A stretch of DNA of 64,000 bases from Streptomyces fumanus (GCF_014655295.1 NZ_BNBI01000006.1:1-64000); one strand, 5' to 3'; positions 35,646 through 46,000 are shown, numbered from the stretch's first letter. The notes: generated by a model from the letters alone, not told the origin. Numbers and translations: made by a program.

Positions 35646-36473
35646 GTGACGGAAGTGATCGACGCGGAGCGGGTATCGGGACGGTCGGTGCTGGGCCGCA
35701 CCCTCAGGCACCTGCGCGAGAAGGCGGGGAAGTCGCTCGGCCAACTCGCCGAGGAATCCGGCTACGACAAGAGCTACCTGAGCCGACTGGAGTCCGGGGA
35801 GCGGTTGTCCAAGGTCACGGTCATGGAGGACCTGGACAGCTATTACGGCTCCGGCGACCTCCTGGCCAGCCTCTGGAGACTCGCCCGGCTCGACGCGTTC
35901 AAGGACAAGTACAAGGAGTTCATGCGGTTGGAGTCGACGGCGCGGATCATGCACAAATACGCGCCGAACATCCCCGGTCTGCTCCAGACGGAGGAACTGG
36001 CGCGGGAGCTGTTGTCCGATCCCCGGGCAACGGACCAGGACATGGACGTCGTCGAGGAGCAGGTGGCCGCCCGCCTCGGCCGCCAGCTTCTGCTGCGGCG
36101 CAGTCCGGCGCCCAGTGTCCGCTTCATCATCGATGAGCTGGCGTTCCGTCGGCCCTCCGCGAGTACCGAGACCTGGGCAGGTCAGTTGCGGCACGTCGAG
36201 TCGGTCGCCGGATGGCCCAACGTGGTCGTCCAGGTGCTGCCGTTCTCCGCGGGGTTGCACCCGCTGATGGGCAAGGGCTCGCTGACTCTGCTCTGGCAGG
36301 AGGACGAAAGCGCCGTCGCCTACACGGAAGGTGACAGCGGGGGCTTGCTGCTGGACGATCCCCACGATGTCAGGCAGCACCGCTTGTCCTACGATCGGCT
36401 CCGCGACCTGGCGCTGCCGCCGCCGGAATCACTGACGTTCATCAGGGACGTACTGGAGGAGCACACCTCATGA
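35646..36473 (+). CDS. XRE-family regulator with DUF5753 C-terminal domain
   Basis: 275 residues. The helix-turn-helix is at about 17-70 (LGRTLRHLREKAGKSLGQLAEESGYDKSYLSRLESG). The DUF5753 sensor-like domain follows from about 90 (ARIMHKYAPNIPGLLQTEELARELL) to the end. Start GTG at 35646. It overlaps the following DUF397 gene by ATGA. Streptomyces carry many such pairs, including the WhiJ/BldB-related developmental systems; the specific role of this copy is unknown. Confidence 0.9.
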   Translation: MTEVIDAERVSGRSVLGRTLRHLREKAGKSLGQLAEESGYDKSYLSRLESGERLSKVTVMEDLDSYYGSGDLLASLWRLARLDAFKDKYKEFMRLESTARIMHKYAPNIPGLLQTEELARELLSDPRATDQDMDVVEEQVAARLGRQLLLRRSPAPSVRFIIDELAFRRPSASTETWAGQLRHVESVAGWPNVVVQVLPFSAGLHPLMGKGSLTLLWQEDESAVAYTEGDSGGLLLDDPHDVRQHRLSYDRLRDLALPPPESLTFIRDVLEEHTS

Positions 36474-36661
36474 CCAACACCCTCGTCACCTGGCGGAAGT
36501 CCAGCTACAGCGACGGCGGTGACAACAACTGCGTCGAGGTAGCCGTAGGCTGCCCCGACCTCGTGCCGGTGCGGGACAGCAAGGTCGGGGGCGAGGTCGT
36601 CGTCGTGTTCGGGGCCGGGGCCTGGGGGGCGTTTCTCGAAGGGGTTCGGGGTCAGGGCTGA
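36470..36661 (+). CDS. DUF397 small protein
   Basis: 63 residues with the family signature WRKSSYSDGGDNNCVEVA and VPVRDSK. DUF397 proteins (the family of BldB) are partners of adjacent XRE regulators. The ATGA overlap with the XRE gene indicates coupled translation. Its 3' end overlaps the convergent histidine kinase gene by ten bases. Confidence 0.93.
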   Translation: MTNTLVTWRKSSYSDGGDNNCVEVAVGCPDLVPVRDSKVGGEVVVVFGAGAWGAFLEGVRGQG

Positions 36662-38124
36662 GGGGGGTCTTCCGGGGCGGGGGTTTCCGGGGGCGGGACC
36701 GGCGCTCCTGGGAGTCGGATCGTCGCCACCGTGCCGCCGCCCTCCGCCGGGGCGAGGGTGACCTCGCCGCCCGACTGCTGGACCGTGCGGGCCACGATGG
36801 ACAGGCCGAGGCCGGAGCCGGGCAGGGAGCGGGCGGATTCCGAGCGCCAGAAGCGGTCGAAGACGTGCGGGAGTTCGGCCGGTGAGATGCCGGGGCCGTG
36901 GTCGCGCACGGTGAGCGTGCCCTCGGTGAGGCGGACGTCGATGACACCGCCCTCGGGGGAGAACTTCACCGCGTTGTCGAGGATGTTGACCACCGCCCGT
37001 TCCAGCGCGGCCGGCTCGGCCCGTACGTACCAGGGTTCGACGTCCGCCGTGATGGTCAGCTCCGGGCCGCGCAGGCGGGCGCGGCGCAGGGCCGACTCCA
37101 CGATGTCCTGCCAGGCCAGGATGCGGGTGCGGCCGGTGTGCTGGCCGGTGTCGGGGCGGGAGAGTTCCTGGAGGTCGCCGATGAGCGCGGCCAGCTCGGT
37201 CATCTGCGCCTTCACCGAGGCGAGCAGCGCCTTGCGGTCGGCGTCGGGCAGCGGGCGGCCGGTCTCCTCGCTGCGGGTGAGGAGTTCGATGTTGGTCCGC
37301 AGGGACGTGAGCGGTGTGCGCAGCTCGTGGCCGGCGTCGGCGATGAGCTGCTGCTGGAGCTCCCTGGAGCTGGCCAGGGACGCGGTCATGGAGTTGAACG
37401 ACCGGGAGAGCCGGGCGATCTCGTCCTCCGCGTCCGCGTCCACCGGGATGGCGACGCTCAGGTCTTCCGTCCGGGCCACGTGCTCGACCGCCTCGGTGAG
37501 CCGGTCGACCGGACGCAGCCCCGCGCGGGCCACCGCGAGCCCCGCCGCGCCCGCGCCGAGCACGCCGAGGCCGGAGCAGAGCAGCAGGATCAGGGCCAGG
37601 TCGTTCAGCGTGGACTCGGTGCCCTTCAGCGGCACGGCGGCGACCAGCGCGGCGCGCGAACTCTCCTGGGTGAGCGGGTTGCCGAGGGTCATCGGCACGG
37701 TCCGCACCCGCAGCGCGTTGCCGTCCTCGTCGGTGCCGTTGCGGGTGAGGGGTTCGGTGTTCCCGGCGTTCTCGATGACCTTCTTGTCGGCCGCGGTGAC
37801 CTTGATCTCGCCCACCGAGTTCGCGAACAGGCAGGTGGTGCCGTCCGCCGTGACCACCTGGGAGTAGGTGTTGCGGAAACCGCCCTGGCCCGTGTCCTGC
37901 GTGCAGTTGGCCAGCGCCATCCTGATCTGGTCGACCTGCTGCGGCGAGGTCAGGCGCGCGGCCTTCTCCAGCTCGTCGTCGAGCTGCTGGTACAGCTTGT
38001 CCTGCACGATGAACCAGCACGTCACCGACACCGCCGCCACCGCGAACGCCACCGCCGCCGCCACCAGCAGCGACAGCCGCGCCCGGATGGGCAGCGCACG
38101 GACCCGGCGGGTCACCGCGCTCAC
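36652..38124 (-). CDS. OmpR-system sensor histidine kinase (MprB-like)
   Basis: 490 residues. Two membrane helices (about 17-40 and 175-203) flank an extracellular sensor domain of about 130 residues with two Cys ([16 protein letters not shown]) that may form a disulfide. HAMP, HisKA with His in [15 protein letters not shown], and HATPase with [14 protein letters not shown] and GSGLGLSIV follow. Pro-rich tail. GTG start overlaps the regulator stop (GTGA). Layout with a nearby HtrA-like protease resembles the envelope-stress MprAB-PepD group; this is inference. Confidence 0.92.
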   Translation of the reverse strand: MSAVTRRVRALPIRARLSLLVAAAVAFAVAAVSVTCWFIVQDKLYQQLDDELEKAARLTSPQQVDQIRMALANCTQDTGQGGFRNTYSQVVTADGTTCLFANSVGEIKVTAADKKVIENAGNTEPLTRNGTDEDGNALRVRTVPMTLGNPLTQESSRAALVAAVPLKGTESTLNDLALILLLCSGLGVLGAGAAGLAVARAGLRPVDRLTEAVEHVARTEDLSVAIPVDADAEDEIARLSRSFNSMTASLASSRELQQQLIADAGHELRTPLTSLRTNIELLTRSEETGRPLPDADRKALLASVKAQMTELAALIGDLQELSRPDTGQHTGRTRILAWQDIVESALRRARLRGPELTITADVEPWYVRAEPAALERAVVNILDNAVKFSPEGGVIDVRLTEGTLTVRDHGPGISPAELPHVFDRFWRSESARSLPGSGLGLSIVARTVQQSGGEVTLAPAEGGGTVATIRLPGAPVPPPETPAPEDPPQP

Positions 38125-38855
38125 TCGGCGCCCCCCTGCCGCAGGACGTACCCCACGCCCCGCACGGTGTGCACCAGGCGCGGCTCGCCGCCCGCCTCGG
38201 TCTTGCGGCGCAGGTACATCACGTACACGTCGAGGGAGTTGGACGACGGCTCGAAGTCGAAGCCCCAGACGGCCTTGAGGATCTGCTCCCGGGTGAGGAC
38301 CTGGCGCGGGTGCGCCATGAACATTTCCAGCAGGGTGAACTCGGTGCGGGTCAGCTCGACCGGCCGGCTGCCCCGCCGCACCTCCCGCGTCGACAGGTTC
38401 ATGCTCAGGTCGCCGAAGGTGAGGACGTCGTTGGACTCGGCCGAGGCCGCCACCGCCGCCGCGTAGGAGCTGCGCCGCAGCAGCGCGCGGATGCGGGCGA
38501 ACAGCTCGTCCAGCTCGAACGGCTTGACCAGGTAGTCGTCGGCGCCCGCGTCCAGGCCGGTGACCCGGTCGCCGACGGTGTCGCGGGCGGTCAGCATCAG
38601 GATCGGGGTGGTGTCGCCGGCCGCGCGGATCCGCCGGGCGGCGGTCAGGCCGTCCATGCGGGGCATCTGGATGTCCAGGACCAGCAGGTCCGGCCGGTAC
38701 GCGGCGGCCTTCTCCAGCGCCTGCGCGCCGTCGACGGCGACCTCGGTGCCGTACCCCTCGAAGGCGAGGCTGCGCTGGAGGGCTTCGCGGACCGCGGGCT
38801 CGTCGTCGACGATCAGGATGCGCTGGGTGTCACGGTCGCCGTCTGCGGGGCTCAT
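38121..38855 (-). CDS. OmpR-family response regulator (MprA-like)
   Basis: 244 residues. The receiver domain has DD near 18-19, the phospho-acceptor Asp in [13 protein letters not shown] and Lys in [11 protein letters not shown] winged-helix OmpR domain covers about 145-240 ([28 protein letters not shown], then [14 protein letters not shown]). It forms an operon with the kinase. ATG at 38855 was chosen as the start of the conserved domain with its short leader. Confidence 0.94.
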   Translation of the reverse strand: MSPADGDRDTQRILIVDDEPAVREALQRSLAFEGYGTEVAVDGAQALEKAAAYRPDLLVLDIQMPRMDGLTAARRIRAAGDTTPILMLTARDTVGDRVTGLDAGADDYLVKPFELDELFARIRALLRRSSYAAAVAASAESNDVLTFGDLSMNLSTREVRRGSRPVELTRTEFTLLEMFMAHPRQVLTREQILKAVWGFDFEPSSNSLDVYVMYLRRKTEAGGEPRLVHTVRGVGYVLRQGGAE

Positions 38856-39018
38856 GGGCTCGGTTCCTCGGATGCGGTGGGCGTCGTAGGGCTGACGCTC
38901 CTCAGCCTCGCACGCCGGCGGGCGGGTACGGGAAGGGATGGCGGGGGCGGGGGTCATGCCCGGGCCGGGCAGGTGCCGGTCAGGGGGCGCGCGACCTGCT
39001 GGATCACGGGGTGGCTCC

Positions 39019-40119
39019 TCAGTCCGTGCCGCCCGACCGCAGCGTGTCGAGGTCGGCCTTGACGGTGTTGATCGGGATCGCGAAGCCCAGGCCCACGCTG
39101 CCCGCGTCGGCGGAGGAGGAGCCGGCGGCCGAGTACATCGCGGAGTTGATGCCGATGATGTCGCCGTTCATGTCGATCAGCGCGCCGCCGGAGTTGCCCG
39201 GGTTGAGGGAGGCGTCGGTCTGGAGCGCCTTGTACGTCGTCGTGGACGACCCGGTGTCGCCGTTGAACTCCTGGCCGCCGAACTCGAACGGCCACTGACC
39301 GCCGCCCTGCTGTTGCTGGCCCTCGCCGGTGGAGACGGTCACGTCCCGGTTCAGGGCGGAGACGATGCCGCTGGTGACGGTGCCGGTCAGGCCCTCGGGC
39401 GAGCCGATCGCCACCACCTGGTCGCCGACCTTGACGGCGTCGGAGTTCCCGAGGGAGGCGGCTTGCAGGCCGGAGGCGTTCTGGAGCTTGATCAGCGCCA
39501 GGTCCTTGGAGCTGTCGGTGCCGACGACCTCGGCGGTGTACTCCTTGCCGTCGCTGGTCGTGACCTTGACCGAGGAGGCACCGGAGACCACGTGGTTGTT
39601 GGTGATGATCTCGCCGTCACTGGTGATGATCACGCCGGAGCCGGTGGACGAGCCGGCGCTGGAGGCGGCGTTGATCTCGACGATGCTGGGGCTGACCGCG
39701 GCGGCGACCCCGGAGACGGTGCCCTTCTGGCTGGACGGCACCACGTTGGTGCTGGTGGACGCGGCCACGGTGTCGGAGCCGGTCAGCTCCTGGATGCCGT
39801 AGGCGGTGCCGCCGCCGACCGCCGCCGCGACGATCGCCACCGCGGCGAGCAGGGCGAACGGACGCCGGACGCGCTTCTTCGGCGCCCCGTCCCCGGCGGC
39901 GGGACCGGCGGAACCGGCGGGATCGGCAGGACCGGCGGGCGGCTGGGCCGGCGGGGGCGGCCACTCCGGGTTCACCGGGGACCCCCAGTAGGGGGCCGGC
40001 TCGGGCTGCGCGGAGGAGGGATGAGCGGAGGCGTGCTGCTGGGCGCCCTCGGGGGAGGTCGCGTACGGGTTGTCGTACGGGGGCTCGTACTCGCCGCTGC
40101 GGCGGATGCTCTCGGTCAT
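39019..40119 (-). CDS. HtrA/DegP-like membrane-anchored serine protease without PDZ domain
   Basis: 366 residues. A disordered, Pro/Gln/Tyr-rich cytoplasmic N-terminus (1-85) precedes one membrane helix (about 92-113). The trypsin-like domain has the triad His (TNNHVV), Asp ([10 protein letters not shown]) and Ser ([11 protein letters not shown]). The protein ends soon after the protease core, so the usual C-terminal PDZ domain is absent. A Gln-rich insert (EGQQQQGGG) lies in the middle. ATG at 40119 is used; an ATG 12 bases upstream is equally possible. It precedes the two-component genes by 163 bases on the same strand. Confidence 0.92.
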   Translation of the reverse strand: MTESIRRSGEYEPPYDNPYATSPEGAQQHASAHPSSAQPEPAPYWGSPVNPEWPPPPAQPPAGPADPAGSAGPAAGDGAPKKRVRRPFALLAAVAIVAAAVGGGTAYGIQELTGSDTVAASTSTNVVPSSQKGTVSGVAAAVSPSIVEINAASSAGSSTGSGVIITSDGEIITNNHVVSGASSVKVTTSDGKEYTAEVVGTDSSKDLALIKLQNASGLQAASLGNSDAVKVGDQVVAIGSPEGLTGTVTSGIVSALNRDVTVSTGEGQQQQGGGQWPFEFGGQEFNGDTGSSTTTYKALQTDASLNPGNSGGALIDMNGDIIGINSAMYSAAGSSSADAGSVGLGFAIPINTVKADLDTLRSGGTD

Positions 40120-40216
40120 GTCCACGAGCATGTCCGCCGACGATGAGAGCCTCCTGAGTGCGGCCTGAGAAGCCCGGCAGAAGCTCGTATGCCCGATATA
40201 AGGGCGCCCTGGGTGC

Positions 40217-41239
40217 TCAGCCGCAGCCGCAGGACCGGCGCAGCACCAGCCGGGACGGGAACACCTTCAGCCGCTCCCGCCGCGACCCCGCGACCCGCAG
40301 CGCGTCGTCCAGCACCAGGTCCACGGCGGACCGTGCCATCGCCGACCGGTCGGAGGCGACCGTGGTCAGGCCCGGGTCGGCCAGCCCGGCCTCCTTGATG
40401 TCGTCGAACCCGGCCACCGCCAGCTCGCCCGGCACGTCGATGCGCAGTTCGCGGGCGGCGCGCAGCACGCCGATCGCCTGGTCGTCGGTGGAGCAGAAGA
40501 TCGCCGGCGGACGCCGGGGCCCGGCGAGGATCTCCAGCGCGATCCGGTACGCGTCGTAGCGGTTGTACGGCGCCTCGAACAGCCGGCCCTCGGTGGGCAG
40601 TCCCGCCTCCCGCATCGCCCGCCGCCAGCCCTCGACGTGGTCGGAGACGGGGTCGCCGACGGCCGGGGTGTCGGCGGTGCCGCCCATGCAGGCCACGTAC
40701 TCGTAGCCGTGCTCCAGCAGGTGCCGCACGGCCAACTGGGCGCCGCCCAGGTCGTCGGTGACCACGGCGACGTCGTCGATGGCCTCGGGGCGCTCGTGCA
40801 GCAGCACCACCCGGGCGTCCCAGGCGTCGATCTCGGCCGCCGCCTGGTCGTTCAGCGCGTGGCTGACCAGGATCAGGCCGGAGACCCGCATCCCGAGGAA
40901 CGCGCGCAGGTAGTGCACCTCGCGCTCGGCGACGTAGTCGGTGTTGCCGACCAGGACCATCTTGCCGCGCTCGGCGGCGGCCCACTCCACCGCGTGCGCC
41001 ATCTCCCCGAAGAAGGGCTGGCGGGCGTCGGGGATGATCAGCCCTATGAGGTCGGTGCGGCGCGAGGCCATCGCCTGGGCGACCCGGTCGGGCCGGTAGC
41101 CCAGCTCCTTGATGGCGGCGAGGACACGCTCGCGCGTGGCCGGGGCGACCGGCCGGGGTCCGTTGTTGATGACATAGCTGACGACGGCGGTGGAAGTCCC
41201 CGCCAGCCGCGCCACATCGTCCCGAGTCACCTTGGCCAC
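40217..41239 (-). CDS. LacI-family transcriptional regulator
   Basis: 340 residues. The N-terminal helix-turn-helix and hinge are typical ([24 protein letters not shown], then [19 protein letters not shown]). A periplasmic-binding-protein-like effector domain fills the rest. The C-terminus RRSCGCG is Cys-rich. The effector cannot be deduced; no sugar operon is adjacent, so it may be a distant or global regulator. Confidence 0.92.
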   Translation of the reverse strand: MAKVTRDDVARLAGTSTAVVSYVINNGPRPVAPATRERVLAAIKELGYRPDRVAQAMASRRTDLIGLIIPDARQPFFGEMAHAVEWAAAERGKMVLVGNTDYVAEREVHYLRAFLGMRVSGLILVSHALNDQAAAEIDAWDARVVLLHERPEAIDDVAVVTDDLGGAQLAVRHLLEHGYEYVACMGGTADTPAVGDPVSDHVEGWRRAMREAGLPTEGRLFEAPYNRYDAYRIALEILAGPRRPPAIFCSTDDQAIGVLRAARELRIDVPGELAVAGFDDIKEAGLADPGLTTVASDRSAMARSAVDLVLDDALRVAGSRRERLKVFPSRLVLRRSCGCG

Positions 41240-41315
41240 GCGCGGAGTCTACGCGGATGGACCCGCCCCGGGCAGGGCAGTATCACAGGTTGGGCGCCCG
41301 CGCCCGGACCGCGCC

Positions 41316-41418
41316 CCGAGCCTCGGACCCACGTCCGTGCCTCTCCGCGCGCCGAGCCTCGGACCCACGCCCGCGCCTCCGCACCCCGGCCCTCGGACCT
41401 ACGCCCGCGCCTCCGCCG
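41316..41418. repeat. Imperfect tandem repeat (34-36 bp) between lacI-type gene and glnR
   Basis: Units beginning CCGAGCCTCGGACCCACG occur at 41316 and 41352, and a diverged one (CCGGCCCTCGGACCTACG) at 41386. The third runs into the 3' end of glnR, so the GlnR C-terminal tail is partly encoded by repeat sequence. The rest of the gap (41240-41315) holds no gene. Confidence 0.75.
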
Positions 41419-42181
41419 CCCCGGCCGTCCGTGCCGGGTCCGGGTCGTCCGCCGCGGGGCGTTCCGCCGATCCCTTGGCCTCCTCCGCCGCGCGCTCCCC
41501 CTTCTCGGGCTTCTCGGGCGTCACGAAGCGGTAGCCGACGTTGCGGACCGTGCCGATCAGCGACTCGTGCTCGGGCCCGAGCTTGGCCCGCAGCCGCCGT
41601 ACGTGCACGTCGACGGTCCGGGTGCCGCCGAAGTAGTCGTAGCCCCAGACCTCCTGGAGCAACTGGGCGCGGGTGAAGACCCGGCCCGGGTGCTGCGCGA
41701 GGTACTTGAGCAGCTCGAACTCCTTGAACGTCAGGTCCAGGACCCGGCCCTTGAGCTTGGCGCTGTAGGTCGCCTCGTCCACCGACAGGTCGCCGTTGCG
41801 GATCTCCATCGGCGAGTCGTCGTTGACGATCTGCTGGCGGCCCATGGCCAGCCGCAGCCGGGCCTCGACCTCGGCCGGACCGGCGGTGTCCAGCAGTACG
41901 TCGTCGATGCCCCAGTCGGCGGTGACGGCGGCGAGGCCGCCCTCGGTGACGACCAGGACGAGCGGACAGCCGGGACCCGTGGAGCGCAGCAACTGACACA
42001 GGCTGCGCACCTGCGGCAGGTCCCGCCGGCCGTCGATCAGGATCACGTCGGCGCCGGGGGTGTCCACCAGCGCGGGCCCCTCCGCCGGGGCCACACGCAC
42101 GTTGTGCAGCAGCAGGCCGAGGGCGGGAAGCACCTCCGTCGACGGCTGAAGGGCATTGGTCAGGAGCAGCAGTGAACTCAT
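41399..42181 (-). CDS. glnR: Global nitrogen regulator GlnR
   Basis: 260 residues. An OmpR-type orphan regulator: the receiver-like domain keeps the single conserved D50 (DVILIDGRR) but has an atypical pocket, and the winged-helix domain (about 125-222) includes [28 protein letters not shown] and [13 protein letters not shown]. The sequence is a near match to what I know of Streptomyces GlnR, which controls glnA, amtB, nitrate and urease genes, and is itself linked to phosphate control by PhoP. The C-terminal tail after about 225 is Glu/Ala/Pro-rich and repeat-derived. GAGGAGGAA precedes the ATG. Confidence 0.95.
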   Translation of the reverse strand: MSSLLLLTNALQPSTEVLPALGLLLHNVRVAPAEGPALVDTPGADVILIDGRRDLPQVRSLCQLLRSTGPGCPLVLVVTEGGLAAVTADWGIDDVLLDTAGPAEVEARLRLAMGRQQIVNDDSPMEIRNGDLSVDEATYSAKLKGRVLDLTFKEFELLKYLAQHPGRVFTRAQLLQEVWGYDYFGGTRTVDVHVRRLRAKLGPEHESLIGTVRNVGYRFVTPEKPEKGERAAEEAKGSAERPAADDPDPARTAGAAEARA

Positions 42182-42350
42182 AACGTCTTGGTTCCTCCTC
42201 GGTCCCTGCGAGGACGTATGCGGAACTGCTTCTTACTGCGACCGATAGCCGTACACCTGCGGTTTCCCGCCTCGTATACAACGCTTCCGAAAGCACGAAA
42301 GGACCCGGGGGCTTCTCTGCCCGAGTCCTCTGCCGAGCAGAATAGCCGAC

Positions 42351-43187
42351 ATGAACGACGGTTCGGCAGGTCATGTGGCCCGATCCACCCTTCGTCCGCA
42401 TGACGAGACGGCCGCACGGGGGCCTTTGCGGAGGTATCTGCACACGTCCGACGGGGTGCGGATCGATTCCGTATACGACCCCGGTCGCGCTGTATACGAA
42501 AACGGGGGTTCACCCGCCCGCGACCTGGTGTTCGTGATCGCGCACGGATTCACCGGGGACGCCGACCGCCCGCACGTCCGGCGGATCGCGGCGGGCCTCG
42601 CCCGGCGGGGCGCCGTCGTCACGTTCTCCTTCCGCGGCCACGGCGCCTCCGGCGGGCGCTCCACGGTCGGCGACCGCGAGGTCCTCGACCTGGCGGCGGC
42701 CGTCGACTGGGCCCGGAGCCTCGGGCACACCCGCGTGGTGACCGTCGGCTTCTCCATGGGCGGCTCGGTGGTGCTGCGGCACGCGGCACTGCACCGGGGC
42801 GTCGACGCGGTGGTCTCGGTCAGCTCCCCGGCCCGCTGGTACTACCGGGGCACCGCCCCCATGCGGCGCCTGCACTGGCTGGTGCTGCGGCCCGCGGGCC
42901 GGCTCGTCGGCCGGTACGGCCTGCGCACCCGCATCCACCACCGCGACTGGGACCCGGTGCCGCTCTCGCCGGTCGAGGCGGTGCCCCGGATCGCCCCCGC
43001 CCCGCTGCTGGTCGTGCACGGCGACAGCGACGGCTACTTCCCCGTCGACCACCCCCGGATGCTGGCCGAGGCCGCCGGTGACCACGGCGAAATCTGGCTG
43101 GAGCCCGGCATGGGCCACGCCGAGCACGCCACCGGCGAGGACCTGCTGCGCCGGATCGCCGACTGGGCGGTCGACAAGGCGGGCTAG
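42351..43187 (+). CDS. Alpha/beta hydrolase
   Basis: 278 residues with the alpha/beta hydrolase core. The oxyanion motif HGFTG, nucleophile elbow GFSMGG (Ser), acid HGDSDGYFP (Asp) and catalytic His in GMGHAEHA are all visible. Likely an esterase or lipase-type enzyme of unknown substrate. It is divergent from glnR; the shared 169-base space (42182-42350) holds both promoters. Confidence 0.9.
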   Translation: MNDGSAGHVARSTLRPHDETAARGPLRRYLHTSDGVRIDSVYDPGRAVYENGGSPARDLVFVIAHGFTGDADRPHVRRIAAGLARRGAVVTFSFRGHGASGGRSTVGDREVLDLAAAVDWARSLGHTRVVTVGFSMGGSVVLRHAALHRGVDAVVSVSSPARWYYRGTAPMRRLHWLVLRPAGRLVGRYGLRTRIHHRDWDPVPLSPVEAVPRIAPAPLLVVHGDSDGYFPVDHPRMLAEAAGDHGEIWLEPGMGHAEHATGEDLLRRIADWAVDKAG

Positions 43188-43225
43188 CCTGGCCCCTGTC
43201 CACAGACGTCCGACAGAGGAACCAG

Positions 43226-43480
43226 ATGGCAAAGGTCACGGTGCGCTACTGGGCCGCCGCGAAGGCCGCGGCCGGGGTGGCCGAGGAGCCGTACGAGGCG
43301 GAGACCCTCGCCGAGGCGCTCGACGCCGTACGCGGCCGACACCCCGGGGAACTCGCCCGCGTCCTGCTGCGCTGCTCGTTCCTCGTCGACGGCGGTCCGG
43401 TGGGCACCCGCGCGCATGAGACGGTACGGCTGGCCGACGGCGGCACGGTCGAGGTGCTCCCGCCGTTCGCAGGAGGGTGA
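43226..43480 (+). CDS. MoaD/ThiS-family sulfur carrier protein
   Basis: 84 residues with a ubiquitin-like pattern and the C-terminal Gly-Gly (LPPFAGG) that is activated and thiocarboxylated. By similarity it is the small subunit of molybdopterin synthase. It lies 38 bases after the hydrolase gene and three bases before the next gene. Cofactor role is from family knowledge. Confidence 0.88.
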   Translation: MAKVTVRYWAAAKAAAGVAEEPYEAETLAEALDAVRGRHPGELARVLLRCSFLVDGGPVGTRAHETVRLADGGTVEVLPPFAGG

Positions 43481-43483
43481 CCG

Positions 43484-44740
43484 ATGACGAACCAGCCGTA
43501 CGAGGGGTACGACGGATACGCGGGGTACGGGACCCCCGACCACGGGACCCCCGACCCGTACCGGCAGCGGCAGCAGCCGACGCCACCGCCGGCCGCCTGG
43601 CCCGGCCAGGGGTACGACGATCCGTACGCCGACCAGCAGCACACCCAGCAGTGGCAGGGGCAGACCTGGGAGACGTCCGTGCAGCCGCCGGTCCCGGCGG
43701 CCTCCCCGGAGGAGACGGCGTACCTGCCGCCGCAGCAGTACCAGCAGGCCCCGTACCCGCAGCAGCAGTACCAGGGGCAGCCGCAGCCGTACCCGCAGCA
43801 GCCGTACCGGCAGCCCGGGTACGAGCAGCCGCAGTACCAGCAGCCCCAGTACCAACAGCCGTACGAGCCCCAGCCCCAGCCGCAATCCCAGCCGCAGCCG
43901 CAACCCCAGCCCCACACCCCGCCGCCCGCACCCGCCCCCGCCGCCCCCGACGACGGCTACGGCCCCGCCACCCTCGCCGGGAACCCGCGCATCACCGACG
44001 CGCAGCGGGCCCGCGCCGAGGGCCGGTCGCCGATCATCGAGCCGGGGATGCAGCCGGCCCTGCTCACCGCGCTGCTGGGCCTGCTGCTGGCCGGGGCGGC
44101 GGCGGTCGGCACGTACGCCGTGCTGGTGCCGCTGGTCGCGCTCCAGGCGGTCACCGCGGCGGGCTGGTTCCGGCTGAACGGCATGTGGCCGGCCCGGCAG
44201 GGCATCGCGCTGGGCTTCCTCGGCGCGCTGGTCGCCGACGCCGCGCTGCTGGTCGCCGACGGCTCCCCGGCGGCGATCCTGGGCACCCTCGGCGTCTGGG
44301 TGCTGCTCTGCCTGGTGCTCAACCTGCGCTCGCACGCCGAGCCCGACGAGCGGATGTACGGCCTGATGGCGTCCGTCGCCGCGGCGGCGCTGGCGATCGT
44401 GGCGGGCGGCTACCTGGCCGCCGAGGCGGACGCGGTCACCGTCGGCGGGGCCGCCGTGGCGGTCGCCGTGCTGGCCCGCGCGCTGCCGCTGCCGACGCCC
44501 GCCTCGGTGGTCGTCGCGCTGCTCGCGGCGGCCGGCGCGGGCGTCGCGGCCGGTGCGATGACCGGGGTGGGGACCTCCGGGGCGCTGCTCGGGGCCGGCG
44601 CGGCGGTGTGCGCGCTGGTCGGGCACCGGGCGGCGAGCTACGACTACCCGTCCCGTTTCGTGCACTTCACGGCGGGCGTCGCCCTGCCGCTGAGCGCGGC
44701 GGCGCCGGTGGTGTGGGTGCTGGGACGGGCGCTGGTGTGA
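43484..44740 (+). CDS. Membrane protein with Gln/Pro/Tyr-rich N-terminal tail
   Basis: 418 residues. The first 160 residues are low-complexity with many QPY/QQY repeats (YQQAPYPQQQYQGQPQ-like), probably disordered in the cytoplasm. About eight membrane helices fill residues 185-415. No enzyme motif is seen. Such proteins are common in Streptomyces, and I cannot assign a function. ATG at 43484 is three bases after the moaD-like stop. Confidence 0.85.
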   Translation: MTNQPYEGYDGYAGYGTPDHGTPDPYRQRQQPTPPPAAWPGQGYDDPYADQQHTQQWQGQTWETSVQPPVPAASPEETAYLPPQQYQQAPYPQQQYQGQPQPYPQQPYRQPGYEQPQYQQPQYQQPYEPQPQPQSQPQPQPQPHTPPPAPAPAAPDDGYGPATLAGNPRITDAQRARAEGRSPIIEPGMQPALLTALLGLLLAGAAAVGTYAVLVPLVALQAVTAAGWFRLNGMWPARQGIALGFLGALVADAALLVADGSPAAILGTLGVWVLLCLVLNLRSHAEPDERMYGLMASVAAAALAIVAGGYLAAEADAVTVGGAAVAVAVLARALPLPTPASVVVALLAAAGAGVAAGAMTGVGTSGALLGAGAAVCALVGHRAASYDYPSRFVHFTAGVALPLSAAAPVVWVLGRALV

Positions 44741-44842
44741 CGGGCCGCCCGGCGGTCACTGTCACAGGTGGTCGACAATATGCCGGGCGGGCTTTCCCCG
44801 GGCGCTACCGTGAGCCCGTCCGTAAGACCGAGGTGGGGAACA

Positions 44843-45580
44843 ATGCGCGCACTGCGAATACTGCTGATCACCGTGGTGATCCTGGGTGGGCTCTTCGTCG
44901 CCGCCGACCGGCTCGCGGTCCACTTCGCGGAGGGCGAGGTGGCCGACCGGCTGAAGTCCCGCGAGAACCTGTCCACCACCCCGGACGTCTCCATCAACGG
45001 CTTCCCGTTCCTGACCCAGGTGGCCGGCGGTGAGCTGGACGACGTGGAGGTCGGCATCGACGGCTACGAGGCGGCCACCGCCGACGGCAGCGAGCGGGTC
45101 CGGGTCGACGATCTGCGGGCGCACATGAAGGGCGTCGACTTCTCCGGCGACTTCAGCTCCGCCACCGCGGCCACCGCGAGGGGGACGGCGACCATCGCCT
45201 ACGACGAGCTGCTGAAGGCCGCGGACCCGGAGCCGTCCCAGGTCGCCCCCGGCGTCACCGCCCGCATCGTGGGACTCTCCGACGGCGGCAACGGCAAGAT
45301 CGACGTGGCCGTGGAGGTGACGCTGGCCGGCAAGAAGGTCTCCGAGCCGGCGCATGTGCTCAGCTCGGTCACCGTGAAGAACAACCGGCTCGGCGTGAAG
45401 GCCGACAACCTGCCGGAGCTGGGCGGGGTGACCCTGGCGGAGTCCCGGATCCGGGAGATCACCGACTTCCAGCAGACCATCGACGAGCTGCCCGGCGGCA
45501 TCAAGCTGGACAAGGTCGAGGCGGCGAAGGACGGCGTCGACATCACCGTCCGCGGCACCAACATCGTCCTCGCCGGATAG
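44843..45580 (+). CDS. DUF2993 (LmeA-like) membrane-anchored protein
   Basis: 245 residues. A signal-anchor (5-25) precedes a lipid-binding-like beta domain typical of DUF2993: FAEGEVADRL, VSINGFPFLTQVAGG, and VDDLRAHMKGV. Mycobacterial relatives (LmeA) bind phosphatidylinositides in the cell envelope. ATG at 44843 has GGTGGGGA upstream. It acts outside the membrane. Confidence 0.85.
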   Translation: MRALRILLITVVILGGLFVAADRLAVHFAEGEVADRLKSRENLSTTPDVSINGFPFLTQVAGGELDDVEVGIDGYEAATADGSERVRVDDLRAHMKGVDFSGDFSSATAATARGTATIAYDELLKAADPEPSQVAPGVTARIVGLSDGGNGKIDVAVEVTLAGKKVSEPAHVLSSVTVKNNRLGVKADNLPELGGVTLAESRIREITDFQQTIDELPGGIKLDKVEAAKDGVDITVRGTNIVLAG

Positions 45581-45753
45581 CGCCGGTCGCGCGGACCGTG
45601 CCGCGGACGCGGGGGAGTCCGAGGGGCGAGACACCGCCGTCCGTACCGCGGGGCCGGACCGGGACACCCGGGCCCGCGGACCCCGGGACGGCGACCCCGC
45701 CACCTCGATCGTCCCACATTACGGACGATCGCGTCTCAGTATCCGACATGCCG

Positions 45754-45783
45754 GTGACACGCCCACCGGTCCCTCCCTACGAT
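45754..45783 (+). promoter_or_regulatory. Likely promoter of the leader peptide and cysA operon
   Basis: GTGACA at 45754-45759 and TACGAT at 45778-45783 are spaced by 18 bases. The start codon of the leader peptide is seven bases after the second hexamer, so the mRNA would be leaderless. The space 45581-45753 shows no gene. Confidence 0.6.
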
Positions 45784-45790
45784 CGACGGC

Positions 45791-45871
45791 ATGAGGCGAC
45801 AGGCGGATCTCACGAAGCGGCGGGCAGTGGACCTGTGCCGCGTTGCCGCCATGCTCTGTCGCCCCTTCTGA
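45791..45871 (+). CDS. Cysteine-containing leader peptide upstream of cysA
   Basis: 26 residues: MRRQADLTKRRAVDLCR, then VAAMLCRPF and stop. It matches the family of short leader peptides with a conserved RAVDLCRVAAMLCR core found upstream of sulfur-assimilation genes in actinobacteria. Two Cys codons (TGC, TGT) lie in the second half. By analogy, ribosome stalling at Cys codons when cysteine is scarce would raise expression of the sulfurtransferase gene 130 bases downstream. The mechanism here is inferred, not shown. Confidence 0.88.
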   Translation: MRRQADLTKRRAVDLCRVAAMLCRPF

Positions 45872-46000
45872 GCGGACGGGCCCCGGCCCCCGCGTTCCCC
45901 ACCGCCCTGCCCAGGGCCCCGCGCCGCGCCGCGCCCGTACGAGCGCCCGCGCGCCCCCCGCACTCGCACGCCCCGCCGTAACTGCCCCGGAGGAGAAGAG

